A stretch of DNA of 64,000 nucleotides from Vreelandella sp042466685 (GCF_042466685.1 NZ_CP170448.1:248001-312000); one strand, 5' to 3'. Counted from the first letter of the stretch, positions 7,217-16,166 are shown. The notes: generated by a model not told the origin, from the letters alone. A program made the numbers and translations.

Positions 7217-8221
7217 ATGTTTAAAAAAACGACTCTGGCATTAGCCGTTAGCGGTTTATTGGCCGCCTCCGCAGCACAAGCTGCCACTGTTTATGATCAA
7301 GATGGTACCGATCTTGAAATTTATGGCCGTATCGCCATGGGTATTGAAGGTGGCGGTATTGATAACGGTGTTGATAACGGCGAAGAGTTCCGTAATTTCG
7401 GCTCGCGTTTACGGATTACCGCTGGCCACCAGATCTCTTCTGACCTGCGTGCATTCGCCCGTGTAGAGTGGCGCTTTACAGGTGATGAACGTAATACCTC
7501 CTCTGGCTTCGATGAGGTACGTAACAGCTACCTGGGTCTGGAAAGCCAGCAGTTCGGTACCTTTATGGCCGGTAATTACAACAGCTTCTATGATGACTAC
7601 GTTATGACTCCGTTCGATGTCTACGTAGAGCGAGGCTACGAGTTTGCGGGTGGTGGCCTACAGGCACGAGGCGACTCTATTGGCTATAAAACGCCTAAAA
7701 TGAGTGGCTTTCAGGCGGTTATTTCTGCCAAGCACTTCTCTGAGCGTGGTTTGACTGAAGCCGAGCAGAGCAGCGAAGGATCCGTTATCGCCACTCAGGG
7801 TGGTGTTGTCTACGAAACAGGCCCCGCTCGTTTAGCGCTTGGTTATGTGGAAGATACGGTACGCGGTGGCGGTAACGGTGAAGTGCGTTATGGTGCTACG
7901 GGCGAGTTTGCTATTACGGATGCTTTCGCTGCTCGTGTAGGTTATGAAACCCGCGGTGATGACGATGTTAACGGTGGCGGCTTCGATAAAATCGGTGTTG
8001 GTGCTACGTACGCTATCGATTCCTGGAAGTTCTTCGCCGACTACTACAACATCGATGTAGATGGCGCAAGCGACGAGCGTAACGCTTGGGCGCTAGGCTC
8101 CATGTACAAGCTGTCTAGCAATTTCGATATGTTCCTCGAGCTTAACGACCGCAACCTGGATGCTGTTAATGACTTCGAAGAAGATATGTACTACGCATTA
8201 GGCGCTCGCTATCACTTTTAA
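7217..8221 (+). CDS. Gram-negative general porin
   Basis: 334-residue outer-membrane beta-barrel. The ATG at 7217 gives a clean signal peptide (MFKKTTLALAVSGLLAASAAQA, cut before ATVYDQ); the longer frame from 7169 adds an untypical charged stretch. The mature part opens with a first beta strand (LEIYGRIAMG), has alternating aromatic/glycine strands (FRNFGSRLRIT, SYLGLESQQFGTFMAGN) and ends in the obligatory C-terminal phenylalanine (ALGARYHF). The loops are rich in Asp and Glu, as expected in a halophile. It is likely a trimeric diffusion channel. It stands alone, with an intrinsic terminator about 90 bases after the stop. Confidence 0.9.
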   Translation: MFKKTTLALAVSGLLAASAAQAATVYDQDGTDLEIYGRIAMGIEGGGIDNGVDNGEEFRNFGSRLRITAGHQISSDLRAFARVEWRFTGDERNTSSGFDEVRNSYLGLESQQFGTFMAGNYNSFYDDYVMTPFDVYVERGYEFAGGGLQARGDSIGYKTPKMSGFQAVISAKHFSERGLTEAEQSSEGSVIATQGGVVYETGPARLALGYVEDTVRGGGNGEVRYGATGEFAITDAFAARVGYETRGDDDVNGGGFDKIGVGATYAIDSWKFFADYYNIDVDGASDERNAWALGSMYKLSSNFDMFLELNDRNLDAVNDFEEDMYYALGARYHF

Positions 8222-8306
8222 TTAATAGAGTGATATTGGCGGTAGTGTTGTCTTAGTTATTGCATTAGTTCTTTAGCTTTTAGTTAGCTCGCATGTTTCG
8301 ATCTTT

Positions 8307-8336
8307 ACCGGTGTGGATAACTCCACACCGGTTTTT
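8307..8336 (+). terminator. Intrinsic terminator after porin
   Basis: Perfect 10-bp stem ACCGGTGTGG / CCACACCGGT with an ATAACT loop, followed by a T-run. It lies 86 bases after the porin stop. Confidence 0.92.
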
Positions 8337-8525
8337 GGCGTTTTTGGCTTTAAGTTTTACTTGACTGATTTCAAAGGGGTGCTCTTTTCTCGGTGAATTG
8401 TCTCTTTAACAATAAAATTAGGGAGAGAGTTGAAGGTAACAATTTCATCATGGAGACGAAACGTCGCTGATAGGCTATCTTTGCTGCTAAGGTGTCTGCA
8501 CACCGTTATGAAAGGAGTCATTTAA

Positions 8526-10184
8526 ATGCGTTTTCACCGCTTTGGTATGGCGCTAGGGACAGCGTTATTCGCCACCGTGCCTCCCGCCTTGGCTGATAAC
8601 TACACCCTAACGCTGTTCCACACCAATGATCTACATGGGCGCACCGATCAGTATCCCCATTTGATCACCACGCTGAATGAGGCACGGGAGCGCTATGGGG
8701 AAGGATTACTACTGGAAGCCGGTGATATCTTTTCAGGCACGCTCTATTTCAATGAGTTTCAGGGCCAGGATGCGCTGGAATTTATGAATTTGATGGGCTA
8801 CGACGCCTTTGTGCCAGGTAATCATGAGTTTGACTTGGGGGACGCAGAAGCGGGGCATCAGGCGTTAGCGGCGTTTTTTGCGGGTGCCGAGTTTCCTGTT
8901 TTAGGCGCTAACCTGGACTTCTCAGGAGGCTCAGAGTTTGCTGATATGCTGGGCGAGTCAATCAGCGCTGCCCCCCAGGCGGGGATGCTTTATGACGGTA
9001 TTATCGTTGAGCATAACGGTGAGCCAATCGGTATTTTTGGATTAAGCACTCAGGATAGCGAAACGATTTCCAGCCCTGGACACGTCACCATTAGCGATTA
9101 TCGTGAAGCGGCTGAAGCCATGGTGGCGGCGTTTGAAGAGCAGGGCGTTAACAAGATTATTGCCCTTACCCACCTGGGCTACGACAGCGACCCCAGCGTG
9201 GGCAATGACCTGCTGCTGGCTGAACACGTCGAGGGGGTCGACATTATTATTGGCGGCCACAGCCATACCCAAGTGTCGCCCCCCAAGCTGTTAAGTGGGG
9301 CCCGTACTGGTGAGGAGCTCCCATCGCCGACGGTGATTGGCCAGGCAGGCGAGTATGGCCAGCACCTGGGCGTTATGCAGGTCACCTTCGACGAGAACGG
9401 CGTGGTGGTTGATGCCAGTGGTGAACTGCTCGCTGCCGATGATCGCGAAGCAGATGCTGATGCCGCGAAGCGGCTTGAAACCTACACCGCGAAAATTGAA
9501 ACATTGCGGGACACCTTGATCGGCGCGAAGGCGATCTCAGCGCTGCCCAACCCCCGCCACGGCAGCGGCGATGAGCAAAGCGTGCGAGCCAATGAAACAG
9601 CACTAGGCAATTTAATCACCGATGCCCAGCTACATGCCGCACAGAAAGTGGCCCCCGACACGGTTATGGCGATCCAGAATAGCGGCGGTATCCGTGAAGC
9701 GATTGAAAGGGGTGATGTGTCTGTAGGCGATCTAATCGCCGTACAGCCATTTGGCAATCGCCTGACGCTGCTCGACGTCACCGGCGCCGAGCTGTTGGAA
9801 ACCTTCGAGATTGCCCTGGCCAACACACCCGGCGAAGACGGCGGCTTTCTGCAGGTATCAGCCGGTGTTGAGCTGGTGTACGACAGCAGCAAGCCGTCGG
9901 GCGAGCGGGTGGTTAGCTTAAGCGTTGCCCAGGAGGGCGCGATGCAGGCGATTGATCCAGAACGTACTTACACCATCGCCACCAATAACTTTACCGCTGC
10001 TGGCGGCGACGGTCATACGGTACTCGGAGAAGCCTACGCTGATGGCCGTAACACCATTGTCGGCAATACGGATTGGGAAATGCTGCGCGACTATATGGTG
10101 GAACGCAAAGAAGTGTTCTATCAGGTTGAAGGGCGGATTACCGATGTGGCTCAAGAGGATGTGGCCCAGGACGATTCGGCGTAA
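8526..10184 (+). CDS. Periplasmic 5'-nucleotidase / UshA-like metallophosphatase
   Basis: 552-residue exported enzyme: signal peptide to about residue 23 (PPALA|DNY), then a calcineurin-like phosphatase domain with HTNDLHGR, EAGDIFSG, GNHEFDLG, THLGYDSD and GGHSHTQ, and a C-terminal 5'-nucleotidase substrate domain (NSGGIREAIERGDVSVGDL, PFGNRLTLLDVTG). The order and length match the UshA/5'-nucleotidase family, which hydrolyses nucleotides or UDP-sugars in the periplasm and frees phosphate. AAAGGAG precedes the ATG by eight bases. The 304-base space upstream holds the porin terminator and a small hairpin GGTGT-CTGC-ACACC (8491-8504). The protein ends in an acidic tail (DVAQEDVAQDDS). Confidence 0.9.
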   Translation: MRFHRFGMALGTALFATVPPALADNYTLTLFHTNDLHGRTDQYPHLITTLNEARERYGEGLLLEAGDIFSGTLYFNEFQGQDALEFMNLMGYDAFVPGNHEFDLGDAEAGHQALAAFFAGAEFPVLGANLDFSGGSEFADMLGESISAAPQAGMLYDGIIVEHNGEPIGIFGLSTQDSETISSPGHVTISDYREAAEAMVAAFEEQGVNKIIALTHLGYDSDPSVGNDLLLAEHVEGVDIIIGGHSHTQVSPPKLLSGARTGEELPSPTVIGQAGEYGQHLGVMQVTFDENGVVVDASGELLAADDREADADAAKRLETYTAKIETLRDTLIGAKAISALPNPRHGSGDEQSVRANETALGNLITDAQLHAAQKVAPDTVMAIQNSGGIREAIERGDVSVGDLIAVQPFGNRLTLLDVTGAELLETFEIALANTPGEDGGFLQVSAGVELVYDSSKPSGERVVSLSVAQEGAMQAIDPERTYTIATNNFTAAGGDGHTVLGEAYADGRNTIVGNTDWEMLRDYMVERKEVFYQVEGRITDVAQEDVAQDDSA

Positions 10185-10208
10185 TTTGCTGGGCCACTTA
10201 TTTAATGC

Positions 10209-10577
10209 TTATTCATTGATGATGCTTTCAAAGCCCCCATAAATGAGACGCTTACCATCAAACGGCATCGGGTTAACGTCCATCTGCAAACGCGGATCCT
10301 GCATGACTTTGGGCATGGCTTCATCGCGCACGGCTCGGGATGGCCACTCTATCCAGGAAAAAATAACCGTCTCGTCATCCCTGCGCTTGACCGCCATGGA
10401 GAAGGAGGTCACTTCTCCTTCGGGGACGTCGTCGCCCCAGCACTCCATGACCCGCAGTGCGCCGTGCTCCTTGAAAACAACGGCCGCGGCGCGGGCATGC
10501 TCAATAAATTCCGCTTTATTAGCGGTAGGTACGGCAGCGACGAAACCATCGACATAAGGGTGGGCGAGTTTGCTCAT
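10209..10577 (-). CDS. DUF1428 family protein (YbaA-like)
   Basis: 122-residue cytoplasmic protein with the DUF1428 pattern: YVDGFVAAVPTANKAEF at the start, GALRVMECWGDDVPEGE, FSWIEWPSRAVRDEAMPKV and the closing PFDGKRLIYGGFE. It has a dimeric ferredoxin-like fold in known structures; biochemical role unknown. Its ATG overlaps the stop of the YciI gene (ATGA at 10574-10577), and the whole run behaves as the last gene of an ECF42 sigma-factor-linked operon. DUF1428 and YciI-type proteins are common partners in such loci. Confidence 0.88.
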   Translation of the reverse strand: MSKLAHPYVDGFVAAVPTANKAEFIEHARAAAVVFKEHGALRVMECWGDDVPEGEVTSFSMAVKRRDDETVIFSWIEWPSRAVRDEAMPKVMQDPRLQMDVNPMPFDGKRLIYGGFESIINE

Positions 10578-10963
10578 GGCTGTTCTCCTGTTGTTTTGTT
10601 GGGTTCTGCTTTAGGGGGGAGTTCACGAACGGGGCGTACCTCAATGCTACCCATCCGGGCGGGAGGGATACGGCTAGCTAGCTGCAGCGCCTCATTCAGG
10701 TCATGGGCTTCAAGCAGATAAAAGCCCGCCAGTTGCTCCTTGGTTTCTGCGAAGGGGCCATCGGAGATCAGCGTTTCGCCATTGCGCACGCGTACGGTAG
10801 TGGCGGTCTCCGTCGGTTGTAACGGCTGTCCACCCAGGTAATGGCCGCTGGCGCTCAGGCGTTCTACGCCGGCGATACACTCCTGGTTAAGGTCATGCCA
10901 CGCCTGTTCACTCATGGCGTTGATAATCTGTTCTTGGTAATAGACCAGCGCAACGTACTTCAT
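10574..10963 (-). CDS. YciI/DGPF-domain protein
   Basis: 129-residue protein carrying the DGPF signature that gives the domain its name (ISDGPFAETKEQLAGFYLLE), preceded by GHYLGGQPLQPTETATTVRVRNG. The start MKYVALVYYQ at 10963 has AAGGAG in the preceding gene and an ATGA overlap with that gene's stop; the longer frame to 11188 is a shadow. DGPF proteins are the conserved partners of ECF42-type sigma factors; they have a ferredoxin-like fold and are of unknown or weak catalytic activity. Confidence 0.9.
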   Translation of the reverse strand: MKYVALVYYQEQIINAMSEQAWHDLNQECIAGVERLSASGHYLGGQPLQPTETATTVRVRNGETLISDGPFAETKEQLAGFYLLEAHDLNEALQLASRIPPARMGSIEVRPVRELPPKAEPNKTTGEQP

Positions 10964-11805
10964 GGGGAGTCTCCTTCTGTGGCCAAGGGGCAGTTGTCTG
11001 AAGAAACGTTTACCATCCAGCCGACGCCAAAACGATCTACCGTCATGCCGAATCCTGGTGACCAGAAGGTCGCTTCGAACGGCATGATGATCTTTCCACC
11101 CTCTGCGAGCTGGGCAAAGGTTCGTGCGGCCTGCTCGATATCCTGATACTCCAATTGAACCTCTACCCCTTGCGGCGGTGTATAGCACTCAGCGGCCATA
11201 TCGGCACCCATCAAGCGGCGTCCACGCAGGTTCAGCGAGGCATGGATGATGCGGTCATGAAGGGCGGGCGGCGTGTGTCCAGCGGCGGGCGTTTCTGCGT
11301 AGGTCAACAGGCACTCCAACTGCCCGCCGGTCACGTCGGCATAGAACTGCATGGCCTCCCGGCAGTTGCCGGGAAAGGCAACGTGCACGTTCATGGCATC
11401 CGGTACACGAGCAAGGTTACGGTGCTGCTCAATTCCAGCGCCGGGTTCGAAATCCTCCAGCGAAAAGTAGCGCCGAAGCTCAAGGGTTACGTTGCCATCG
11501 GCATCCTGAGTGGGCCACTGCTGGGCCCACTCAATGGCCGCCTGCAGGGAAGGGGCTTCGAGCACGCTGTAACCGGCGATCTGCTCACTGGCTGGCGATA
11601 AAGGCCCGGGGATAATGGTGGGCTCACCGTTTTTGAAACGGATCAGACATCCATCGCTGGTCGGATGTAAGCCATCGCCGCTCAAAAACACGCCAGCCTC
11701 GGTCATTCGCTGGTTATAAGCGGCCATGTCGGCAAGCATTTCCTGGGACGGCATAGCACCATTTTCGGTATTGGCATCGGCGCGGCGTATCAGCATAAAT
11801 TTCAT
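10960..11805 (-). CDS. Fusion of a YciI/DGPF-like domain and a VOC (PhnB-type) domain
   Basis: 281-residue two-domain protein. Residues 1 to about 120 form a YciI-type domain in which the DGPF core is altered to PGPLSPASEQIAGYSVLE. From about residue 135 a VOC/glyoxalase-like domain begins (MNVHVAFPGNCREAMQFYADVTGG) and ends with TFWSPGFGMTVDRFGVGWMVN, the PhnB-type pattern. Both domain types occur separately near ECF42 sigma factors; here they are one polypeptide. It is the first gene of a three-gene ATGA-coupled run (then YciI, then DUF1428). A candidate ECF42 promoter and a 13-bp duplication lie directly upstream. Confidence 0.85.
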   Translation of the reverse strand: MKFMLIRRADANTENGAMPSQEMLADMAAYNQRMTEAGVFLSGDGLHPTSDGCLIRFKNGEPTIIPGPLSPASEQIAGYSVLEAPSLQAAIEWAQQWPTQDADGNVTLELRRYFSLEDFEPGAGIEQHRNLARVPDAMNVHVAFPGNCREAMQFYADVTGGQLECLLTYAETPAAGHTPPALHDRIIHASLNLRGRRLMGADMAAECYTPPQGVEVQLEYQDIEQAARTFAQLAEGGKIIMPFEATFWSPGFGMTVDRFGVGWMVNVSSDNCPLATEGDSP

Positions 11806-11817
11806 TGAGAGCCTCCT

Positions 11818-11843
11818 GGGTAGTCAGGATGGGTAGTCAGGAT
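11818..11843. repeat. Exact 13-bp tandem duplication before the YciI-VOC gene
   Basis: GGGTAGTCAGGAT occurs twice head-to-tail (11818-11830 and 11831-11843). It lies in the predicted untranslated leader, between the candidate promoter at 11858-11884 and the ATG at 11805 of the minus-strand gene. Confidence 0.9.
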
Positions 11844-11857
11844 AGTGACTCTCTATA

Positions 11858-11884
11858 GTCGTTTTGCATCGTTTTGAATCGACA
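11858..11884 (-). promoter_or_regulatory. Candidate ECF42-type promoter for the YciI operon
   Basis: On the minus strand TGTCGA (11884-11879) is followed after 17 bases by CGAC (11861-11858). ECF42 sigma factors are reported to use a TGTCGA-like -35 and a CGA-containing -10. The match sits in the gap between the sigma-factor gene and its presumed target operon. Confidence 0.5.
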
Positions 11885-11900
11885 TAGCCTAAGCATTTTT

Positions 11901-13145
11901 TTATGAGGAATTTTCGAGCTCTGCCAACCGCTTGTTCAAAAAGCGTTTTTCTGGTTCCAGGGTAGCCAATTGCAGCGCCTGGTGGTAAGCATTGCACGCG
12001 GCCTCATGCTGGCCTTGGCGGCGCAGTAAATCCGCTTTAGCGGCATAAAACAGGTGATAGCGGCTGATTTGCGGGTGATGGGCGATGTCGTCGAGTAACT
12101 TCAGCCCGGTATCGGGCGCACCGTTCATGGCAATGGCGACGGCGCGATTCAGCCTCAGGATTGGCGAAGGAAAGCGTCGGCAGAGCGCATCGTAGAGCCT
12201 GGCGATGCGCCCCCAATCAGTCAGCTCGGCGCGGCTAGCCTGGGCGTGTACAGCGGCAATCGAGGCTTGTAGGGTGTAGTACCCGGCGGGGGTGAGCGCC
12301 AGCGCCTGTTCCAGCCAGGCAATGCCGGTCTGAATATCTTCCTGGCGCCACAGGCGTCTGTCTTGCACATCCAGGGTTACCAGCTCCCCATCGTTATCCT
12401 GGCGTGCATCCCGGCGGGCATCATTAAGCAGCATCAAGGCCATCAGCCCAAACACCTCGCCCTGGGGTAGTAACCGTGCCAGCTCATTGCCTAGCCGCAT
12501 GGCTTCTTGGGTCAGGCTGATATCGACCACATTGGCGCCCGTGCTGCGTGAGTAGCCTTCATTGAAGACCAGATAGATGACTTGGAGCACATCGGGTAGG
12601 CGCTCGGGTAGCTCTTTCTGGGTAGGCACGGCATAAGGGATATGCGCATCGCGAATTTTGCGTTTGGCGCGCACGATACGCTGTGCCAGCGTCGGAGGCT
12701 TCATCAGCAGGGCGCTGGCGACCTGTTCGGTGGTTAGGCCGCACATCTCGCGCAGGGTAAGAGCAACCCGTGCTTCCATACTTAAGCTTGGGTGGCAGCA
12801 GGTGAACAGTAGCCGCAGCGCATCATCTTCGATGGTGGTGGGCTCAAGATCCAGCGTCTCTTCTGTGAGTAACCGCTCTGTGGGTAACAACAAGTGGGCC
12901 CGGCGGCGTGCGGTACTGCGCTGGCGAATTTGATCGATTCCGCAGTGGTAGCCGGTGCGAATTAGCCAGGCGGTGGGGTTGTCAGGTTTGCCGTTAATCG
13001 GCCACTGTTGAACAGCCGCCACAAAGGCATCCTGCATGGCTTCTTCGGCTAGCTCAAAATCCCCCAGCAGCCGGATCAGCGTCGCCTGCACGCGCCGGGA
13101 GTGATCGCGATACAGGTCATCAACGTATAAAGGTTCAGTACTCAT
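11901..13145 (-). CDS. ECF42-type RNA polymerase sigma factor with C-terminal TPR-like extension (DUF6596)
   Basis: 414-residue sigma factor. Region 2 is visible as VDDLYRDHSRRVQATLIRLLGDFELAEEAMQDAF with the following WPINGKPDNPTAWL, and region 4 as LREMCGLTTEQVASALLMKPPTLAQRIVRAKRK. Unlike ordinary ECF factors it continues for more than 200 residues (LPDVLQVIYLVFNEGYSRSTG onward, then a helical repeat-like tail PSPILRLNRAVAIAM), the architecture of the ECF42 group. No anti-sigma gene is nearby, as expected for the group, in which the C-terminal part is thought to regulate activity. The ATG at 13145 is chosen over a TTG one codon earlier. The downstream YciI-VOC, YciI and DUF1428 genes are its likely targets. 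Confidence 0.9.
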   Translation of the reverse strand: MSTEPLYVDDLYRDHSRRVQATLIRLLGDFELAEEAMQDAFVAAVQQWPINGKPDNPTAWLIRTGYHCGIDQIRQRSTARRRAHLLLPTERLLTEETLDLEPTTIEDDALRLLFTCCHPSLSMEARVALTLREMCGLTTEQVASALLMKPPTLAQRIVRAKRKIRDAHIPYAVPTQKELPERLPDVLQVIYLVFNEGYSRSTGANVVDISLTQEAMRLGNELARLLPQGEVFGLMALMLLNDARRDARQDNDGELVTLDVQDRRLWRQEDIQTGIAWLEQALALTPAGYYTLQASIAAVHAQASRAELTDWGRIARLYDALCRRFPSPILRLNRAVAIAMNGAPDTGLKLLDDIAHHPQISRYHLFYAAKADLLRRQGQHEAACNAYHQALQLATLEPEKRFLNKRLAELENSS

Positions 13146-13277
13146 CAAAGGAGATCCGTACGCGACTCGGAGAAAGGGCTGAATGCGCAGAAATGCGTCA
13201 TGCTCGCTATCTCAAACGTAGCGCATGGCTTCTCCGTTGACTTGTTTTTTATTGTCTTGTTTTTTGGAGGTAGGCTT

Positions 13278-14333
13278 TCAATCTCCCGTCCGCTTCCCCG
13301 TGATGCTATTGAAAGGGTGCAGAGCGTCGCGGGGCACAAAAAACCGCAGGGTTTCGCCTTCGGCGACAGGTGGTTGCCCTGAAACGCGGATGACTGTGGG
13401 TTGATCGCTATCGGCGAGGTTTACATACAGGTGGCTTTCGGCCCCTGCGGCTTCAAACAACGCAAGCGTTGAATCGACGGTTAAGTGAGGCGCTTCGGGC
13501 GGCGTTAAGTGCATATCATCCGGGCGGATGCCGACGGTATCGGTGCCTTCGGGCAGGTTATCCAGCAGGCCATTGGCGCCTTGTGTTTTTAGGTAGTCCA
13601 CCGGCAGCATATTCATGGCGGGGGAGCCGATAAACCCGGCCACAAACATGCTGGCGGGACGGGAGTAGATCTCCATCGGGGTGCCCACCTGCTCGATCTG
13701 CCCGGCGTTCAGCACTACCAAGCGGTCACCCAAGGTCATGGCTTCCAACTGGTCGTGGGTCACATACAGGCTGGTGGTTTTCAAGCGCCGCTGTAGCTGC
13801 TTGATCTCCACACGCATCTGCACGCGAAGCTTGGCATCCAGGTTGGAGAGCGGCTCATCGAATAGAAAGGCTGCCGGATCGCGCACCAACGCGCGGCCCA
13901 TGGCCACCCGCTGTCGCTGACCGCCGGAGAGCTTGCGCGGTTTGCGCTCAAGAAACTCCTCGATCTCCAACATTTTGGCGGCGATTTGAACGCGCTTTTC
14001 AATCTCATCTTTTTTGAAGCCGCGGTTTTTCAGCCCATAAGCCAGGTTGTTGTACACCGTCATATGCGGGTAGAGCGCGTAGTTCTGGAACACCATAGCG
14101 ATATCGCGCTCGGCGGGTTCGAGCTTATTGACCACCCGTTCGCCGATTTTGAGCGTGCCTTCGGTAATGGTTTCCAATCCTGCCACCATGCGCAGCAGGG
14201 TGGATTTGCCGCAGCCGGAAGGCCCAACTAGCACTACGAATTCGCCATCTGCAATCTGTAAGTCAATGCCCTTCACGGCGTGAACATCGCCGCTATAGGT
14301 TTTCTTTAGCCCTTCCAAGGTAATGCTGGCCAT
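13278..14333 (-). CDS. ugpC: sn-Glycerol-3-phosphate ABC transporter ATPase UgpC
   Basis: 351-residue MalK-type ATPase. Walker A GPSGCGKST, signature LSGGQRQRVAMGRALVRDP, Walker B AAFLFDEPLSNLDAKLR and the switch histidine region (LYVTHDQLEAMTLGDR) are all present, followed by the C-terminal TOBE-type regulatory domain. Last gene of a ugpB-A-E-C run, one base after ugpE, which supports the specific name. It powers uptake of glycerol-3-phosphate and glycerophosphodiesters. No ugpQ phosphodiesterase follows, unlike in E. coli. Confidence 0.9.
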   Translation of the reverse strand: MASITLEGLKKTYSGDVHAVKGIDLQIADGEFVVLVGPSGCGKSTLLRMVAGLETITEGTLKIGERVVNKLEPAERDIAMVFQNYALYPHMTVYNNLAYGLKNRGFKKDEIEKRVQIAAKMLEIEEFLERKPRKLSGGQRQRVAMGRALVRDPAAFLFDEPLSNLDAKLRVQMRVEIKQLQRRLKTTSLYVTHDQLEAMTLGDRLVVLNAGQIEQVGTPMEIYSRPASMFVAGFIGSPAMNMLPVDYLKTQGANGLLDNLPEGTDTVGIRPDDMHLTPPEAPHLTVDSTLALFEAAGAESHLYVNLADSDQPTVIRVSGQPPVAEGETLRFFVPRDALHPFNSITGKRTGD

Positions 14334-14334
14334 C

Positions 14335-15177
14335 TTATTTCTCCGTCTCGGTCAGGCCTTTCACAAATAGGCGTTGCATAAACAGAATCACTAAAACCGG
14401 CGGCAGCGCTGCCATCACCACCGCGGCCATCACCAGTTGCCACTGGGGGTTCTCTTCCGAGGTCATGCGCTGAATGCCCATCACGATGGTGTAATAGTCA
14501 GGGTCGGTGGTGATAATGAGCGGCCAGAGGTACTGGTTCCAGCCGTAGATAAACATGATCACAAACAGCGCAGCGATATTGGTCACCGACAGCGGCATCA
14601 AGATGTCTTTAAAAAACTTCAGCGGCCCGGCGCCATCGACGCGGGCGGCTTCGAGCATCTCTTCGGGGATGGTCATGAAGAATTGGCGGAACAAAAACGT
14701 CGCGGTGGCCGAGGCGATCAGCGGAATCGACAGCCCGGCGAAGCTATTGAGCATTTTAAGATCCGCAACGACTTGAAACGTCGGAATAATGCGCACTTCC
14801 ACCGGCAGCATTAATGTGACGAAGATCACCCAGAAGAAGAACATTCGGAAGCGGAAACGGAAGTAGACGATGGCAAAGGCGGAAAGCAGCGAGATAGACA
14901 GCTTACCCACGGTAATTGCCATGGCCATGATAAAGCTGTTCCAGAGCATTTGGGCGGCGGGCGGTGCGCCGGCATTGGAAACGCCCGACTGCCACATGCG
15001 TGTGTAGTTTTCGATCCCGTGGCCGCCGGGCAGCAGTGGCAGCGTGCCCTGCAGCAAGCCCGAGAGGGAGTGGGTAGAGGCGACAATCGCGACATATACC
15101 GGAAAAGCCACCAGTGCGACGCCAGAGATCAAAACAATATGGGCTATCAGGTTTGCCCAGGGGCGGTTTTCAACCAT
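14335..15177 (-). CDS. ugpE: sn-Glycerol-3-phosphate ABC transporter permease UgpE
   Basis: 280-residue inner-membrane permease with about six membrane spans. The cytoplasmic EAA loop reads EEMLEAARVDGAGPLKFFKDILMPL and the periplasmic part includes the conserved MLPVEVRIIPTF. Together with ugpA it forms the translocation pore for glycerol-3-phosphate. It begins 18 bases after ugpA and ends one base before ugpC. Confidence 0.9.
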   Translation of the reverse strand: MVENRPWANLIAHIVLISGVALVAFPVYVAIVASTHSLSGLLQGTLPLLPGGHGIENYTRMWQSGVSNAGAPPAAQMLWNSFIMAMAITVGKLSISLLSAFAIVYFRFRFRMFFFWVIFVTLMLPVEVRIIPTFQVVADLKMLNSFAGLSIPLIASATATFLFRQFFMTIPEEMLEAARVDGAGPLKFFKDILMPLSVTNIAALFVIMFIYGWNQYLWPLIITTDPDYYTIVMGIQRMTSEENPQWQLVMAAVVMAALPPVLVILFMQRLFVKGLTETEK

Positions 15178-15195
15178 TAACGTTCTCCCTAAGGC

Positions 15196-16080
15196 TTAGT
15201 AGTTGACTCGGCGCTCAATAAAGCGGAACTGAATCATGGTTAAGGCCACCACAATCACCATGAGAATCACCGACTGAGCCGCCGAGGAACCGAGGTTTAG
15301 CCCGACAAAGCCGTCGGCATACACTTTGTAAACCAGTATGTTAGTGGCCTGAGCGGGGCCGCCCGCGGTGGTGGCATGAATGATCGCGAAGGTGTCGAAC
15401 ATGGCGTATACCACGTTAACCACCAGTAAAAAGAAGGTGGTCGGCGTGAGCAGCGGGAAAATAATCGTCCAGAAGCGCTTCGTCGGGCTGGCGCCATCAA
15501 TGGAGGCGGCTTCAATCAGCGATTGCGGGATGGACTGTAAGCCCGCCAGGAAAAACAGAAAGTTATAGGAGATCTGCTTCCAGGCGGCGGCAAAAATCAC
15601 CAGCAGCATGGCATCATTCCCCGAGTTGCGGTGGTTCCATCGGTAACCCACCATCTCGAGCATATAGGGCACAATGCCGATGGAGGGGTTGAAGATAAAC
15701 CACCACAAAACGCCGGCAAGCGCAGGCGCAATAGCATAGGGCCACACCAGTAGCGTGGTGTAGGTAGTGCGTGAGCGAATCATCCGGTTGACGGTGCTGG
15801 CCAATAAAAGTGCCACCGTCATTGATAGCAGTGTGGTACCGATGGCGAATACCGCTGTGACCGACAGAGAGTTGACATAGCTGCCGTCGCGGAACAGGCG
15901 AGCAAAGTTCTCAAGCCCTACGAACGTCGAGCGCAGCCCAAAGGCGTCTTCGCGCAGTAGCGACTGATACAGCGCCTGGCCTGCAGGCCAGATAAAGAAA
16001 ATCAGCGTCACAATCACCTGGGGCGCCAATAGCGCGTAGGGCAAAAAGCGACCAGGGTAGGTCATGCGTTTAGTTTGCAT
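15196..16080 (-). CDS. ugpA: sn-Glycerol-3-phosphate ABC transporter permease UgpA
   Basis: 294-residue inner-membrane permease. The N-terminus reads RFLPYALLAPQVIVTLIFFIWPAGQ-like MalF-type opening, and the EAA loop is IPQSLIEAASIDGASPTKRFWTIIFPL. It pairs with UgpE. An 86-base gap with a strong hairpin separates it from the binding-protein gene upstream, so its expression is probably lower than that of ugpB. Confidence 0.9.
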   Translation of the reverse strand: MQTKRMTYPGRFLPYALLAPQVIVTLIFFIWPAGQALYQSLLREDAFGLRSTFVGLENFARLFRDGSYVNSLSVTAVFAIGTTLLSMTVALLLASTVNRMIRSRTTYTTLLVWPYAIAPALAGVLWWFIFNPSIGIVPYMLEMVGYRWNHRNSGNDAMLLVIFAAAWKQISYNFLFFLAGLQSIPQSLIEAASIDGASPTKRFWTIIFPLLTPTTFFLLVVNVVYAMFDTFAIIHATTAGGPAQATNILVYKVYADGFVGLNLGSSAAQSVILMVIVVALTMIQFRFIERRVNY

Positions 16081-16123
16081 GGTGAGCTCTGGACAGTATT
16101 AATAAATAGGCATTAAAACGAAA

Positions 16124-16153
16124 TCGCCGCCTACCCAATAGGGTAAGCGGCGA
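16124..16153 (-). terminator. Intercistronic hairpin ugpB-ugpA (attenuator or mRNA stabiliser)
   Basis: TCGCCGC-C-TACCC / GGGTA-A-GCGGCGA with an AATA loop. On the transcribed strand it is followed by TTTCGTTTTAATG, a weak U-tract. It fits partial termination or protection of the ugpB message. Confidence 0.7.
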
Positions 16154-16166
16154 AGTAAGCGCTTAT

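Noticed and set aside
13145..13339. 64-aa ORF between the ECF42 sigma gene and ugpC, possible anti-sigma factor
   Set aside because: It overlaps the ugpC 3' end, has no membrane segment or zinc motif and no ribosome binding site.
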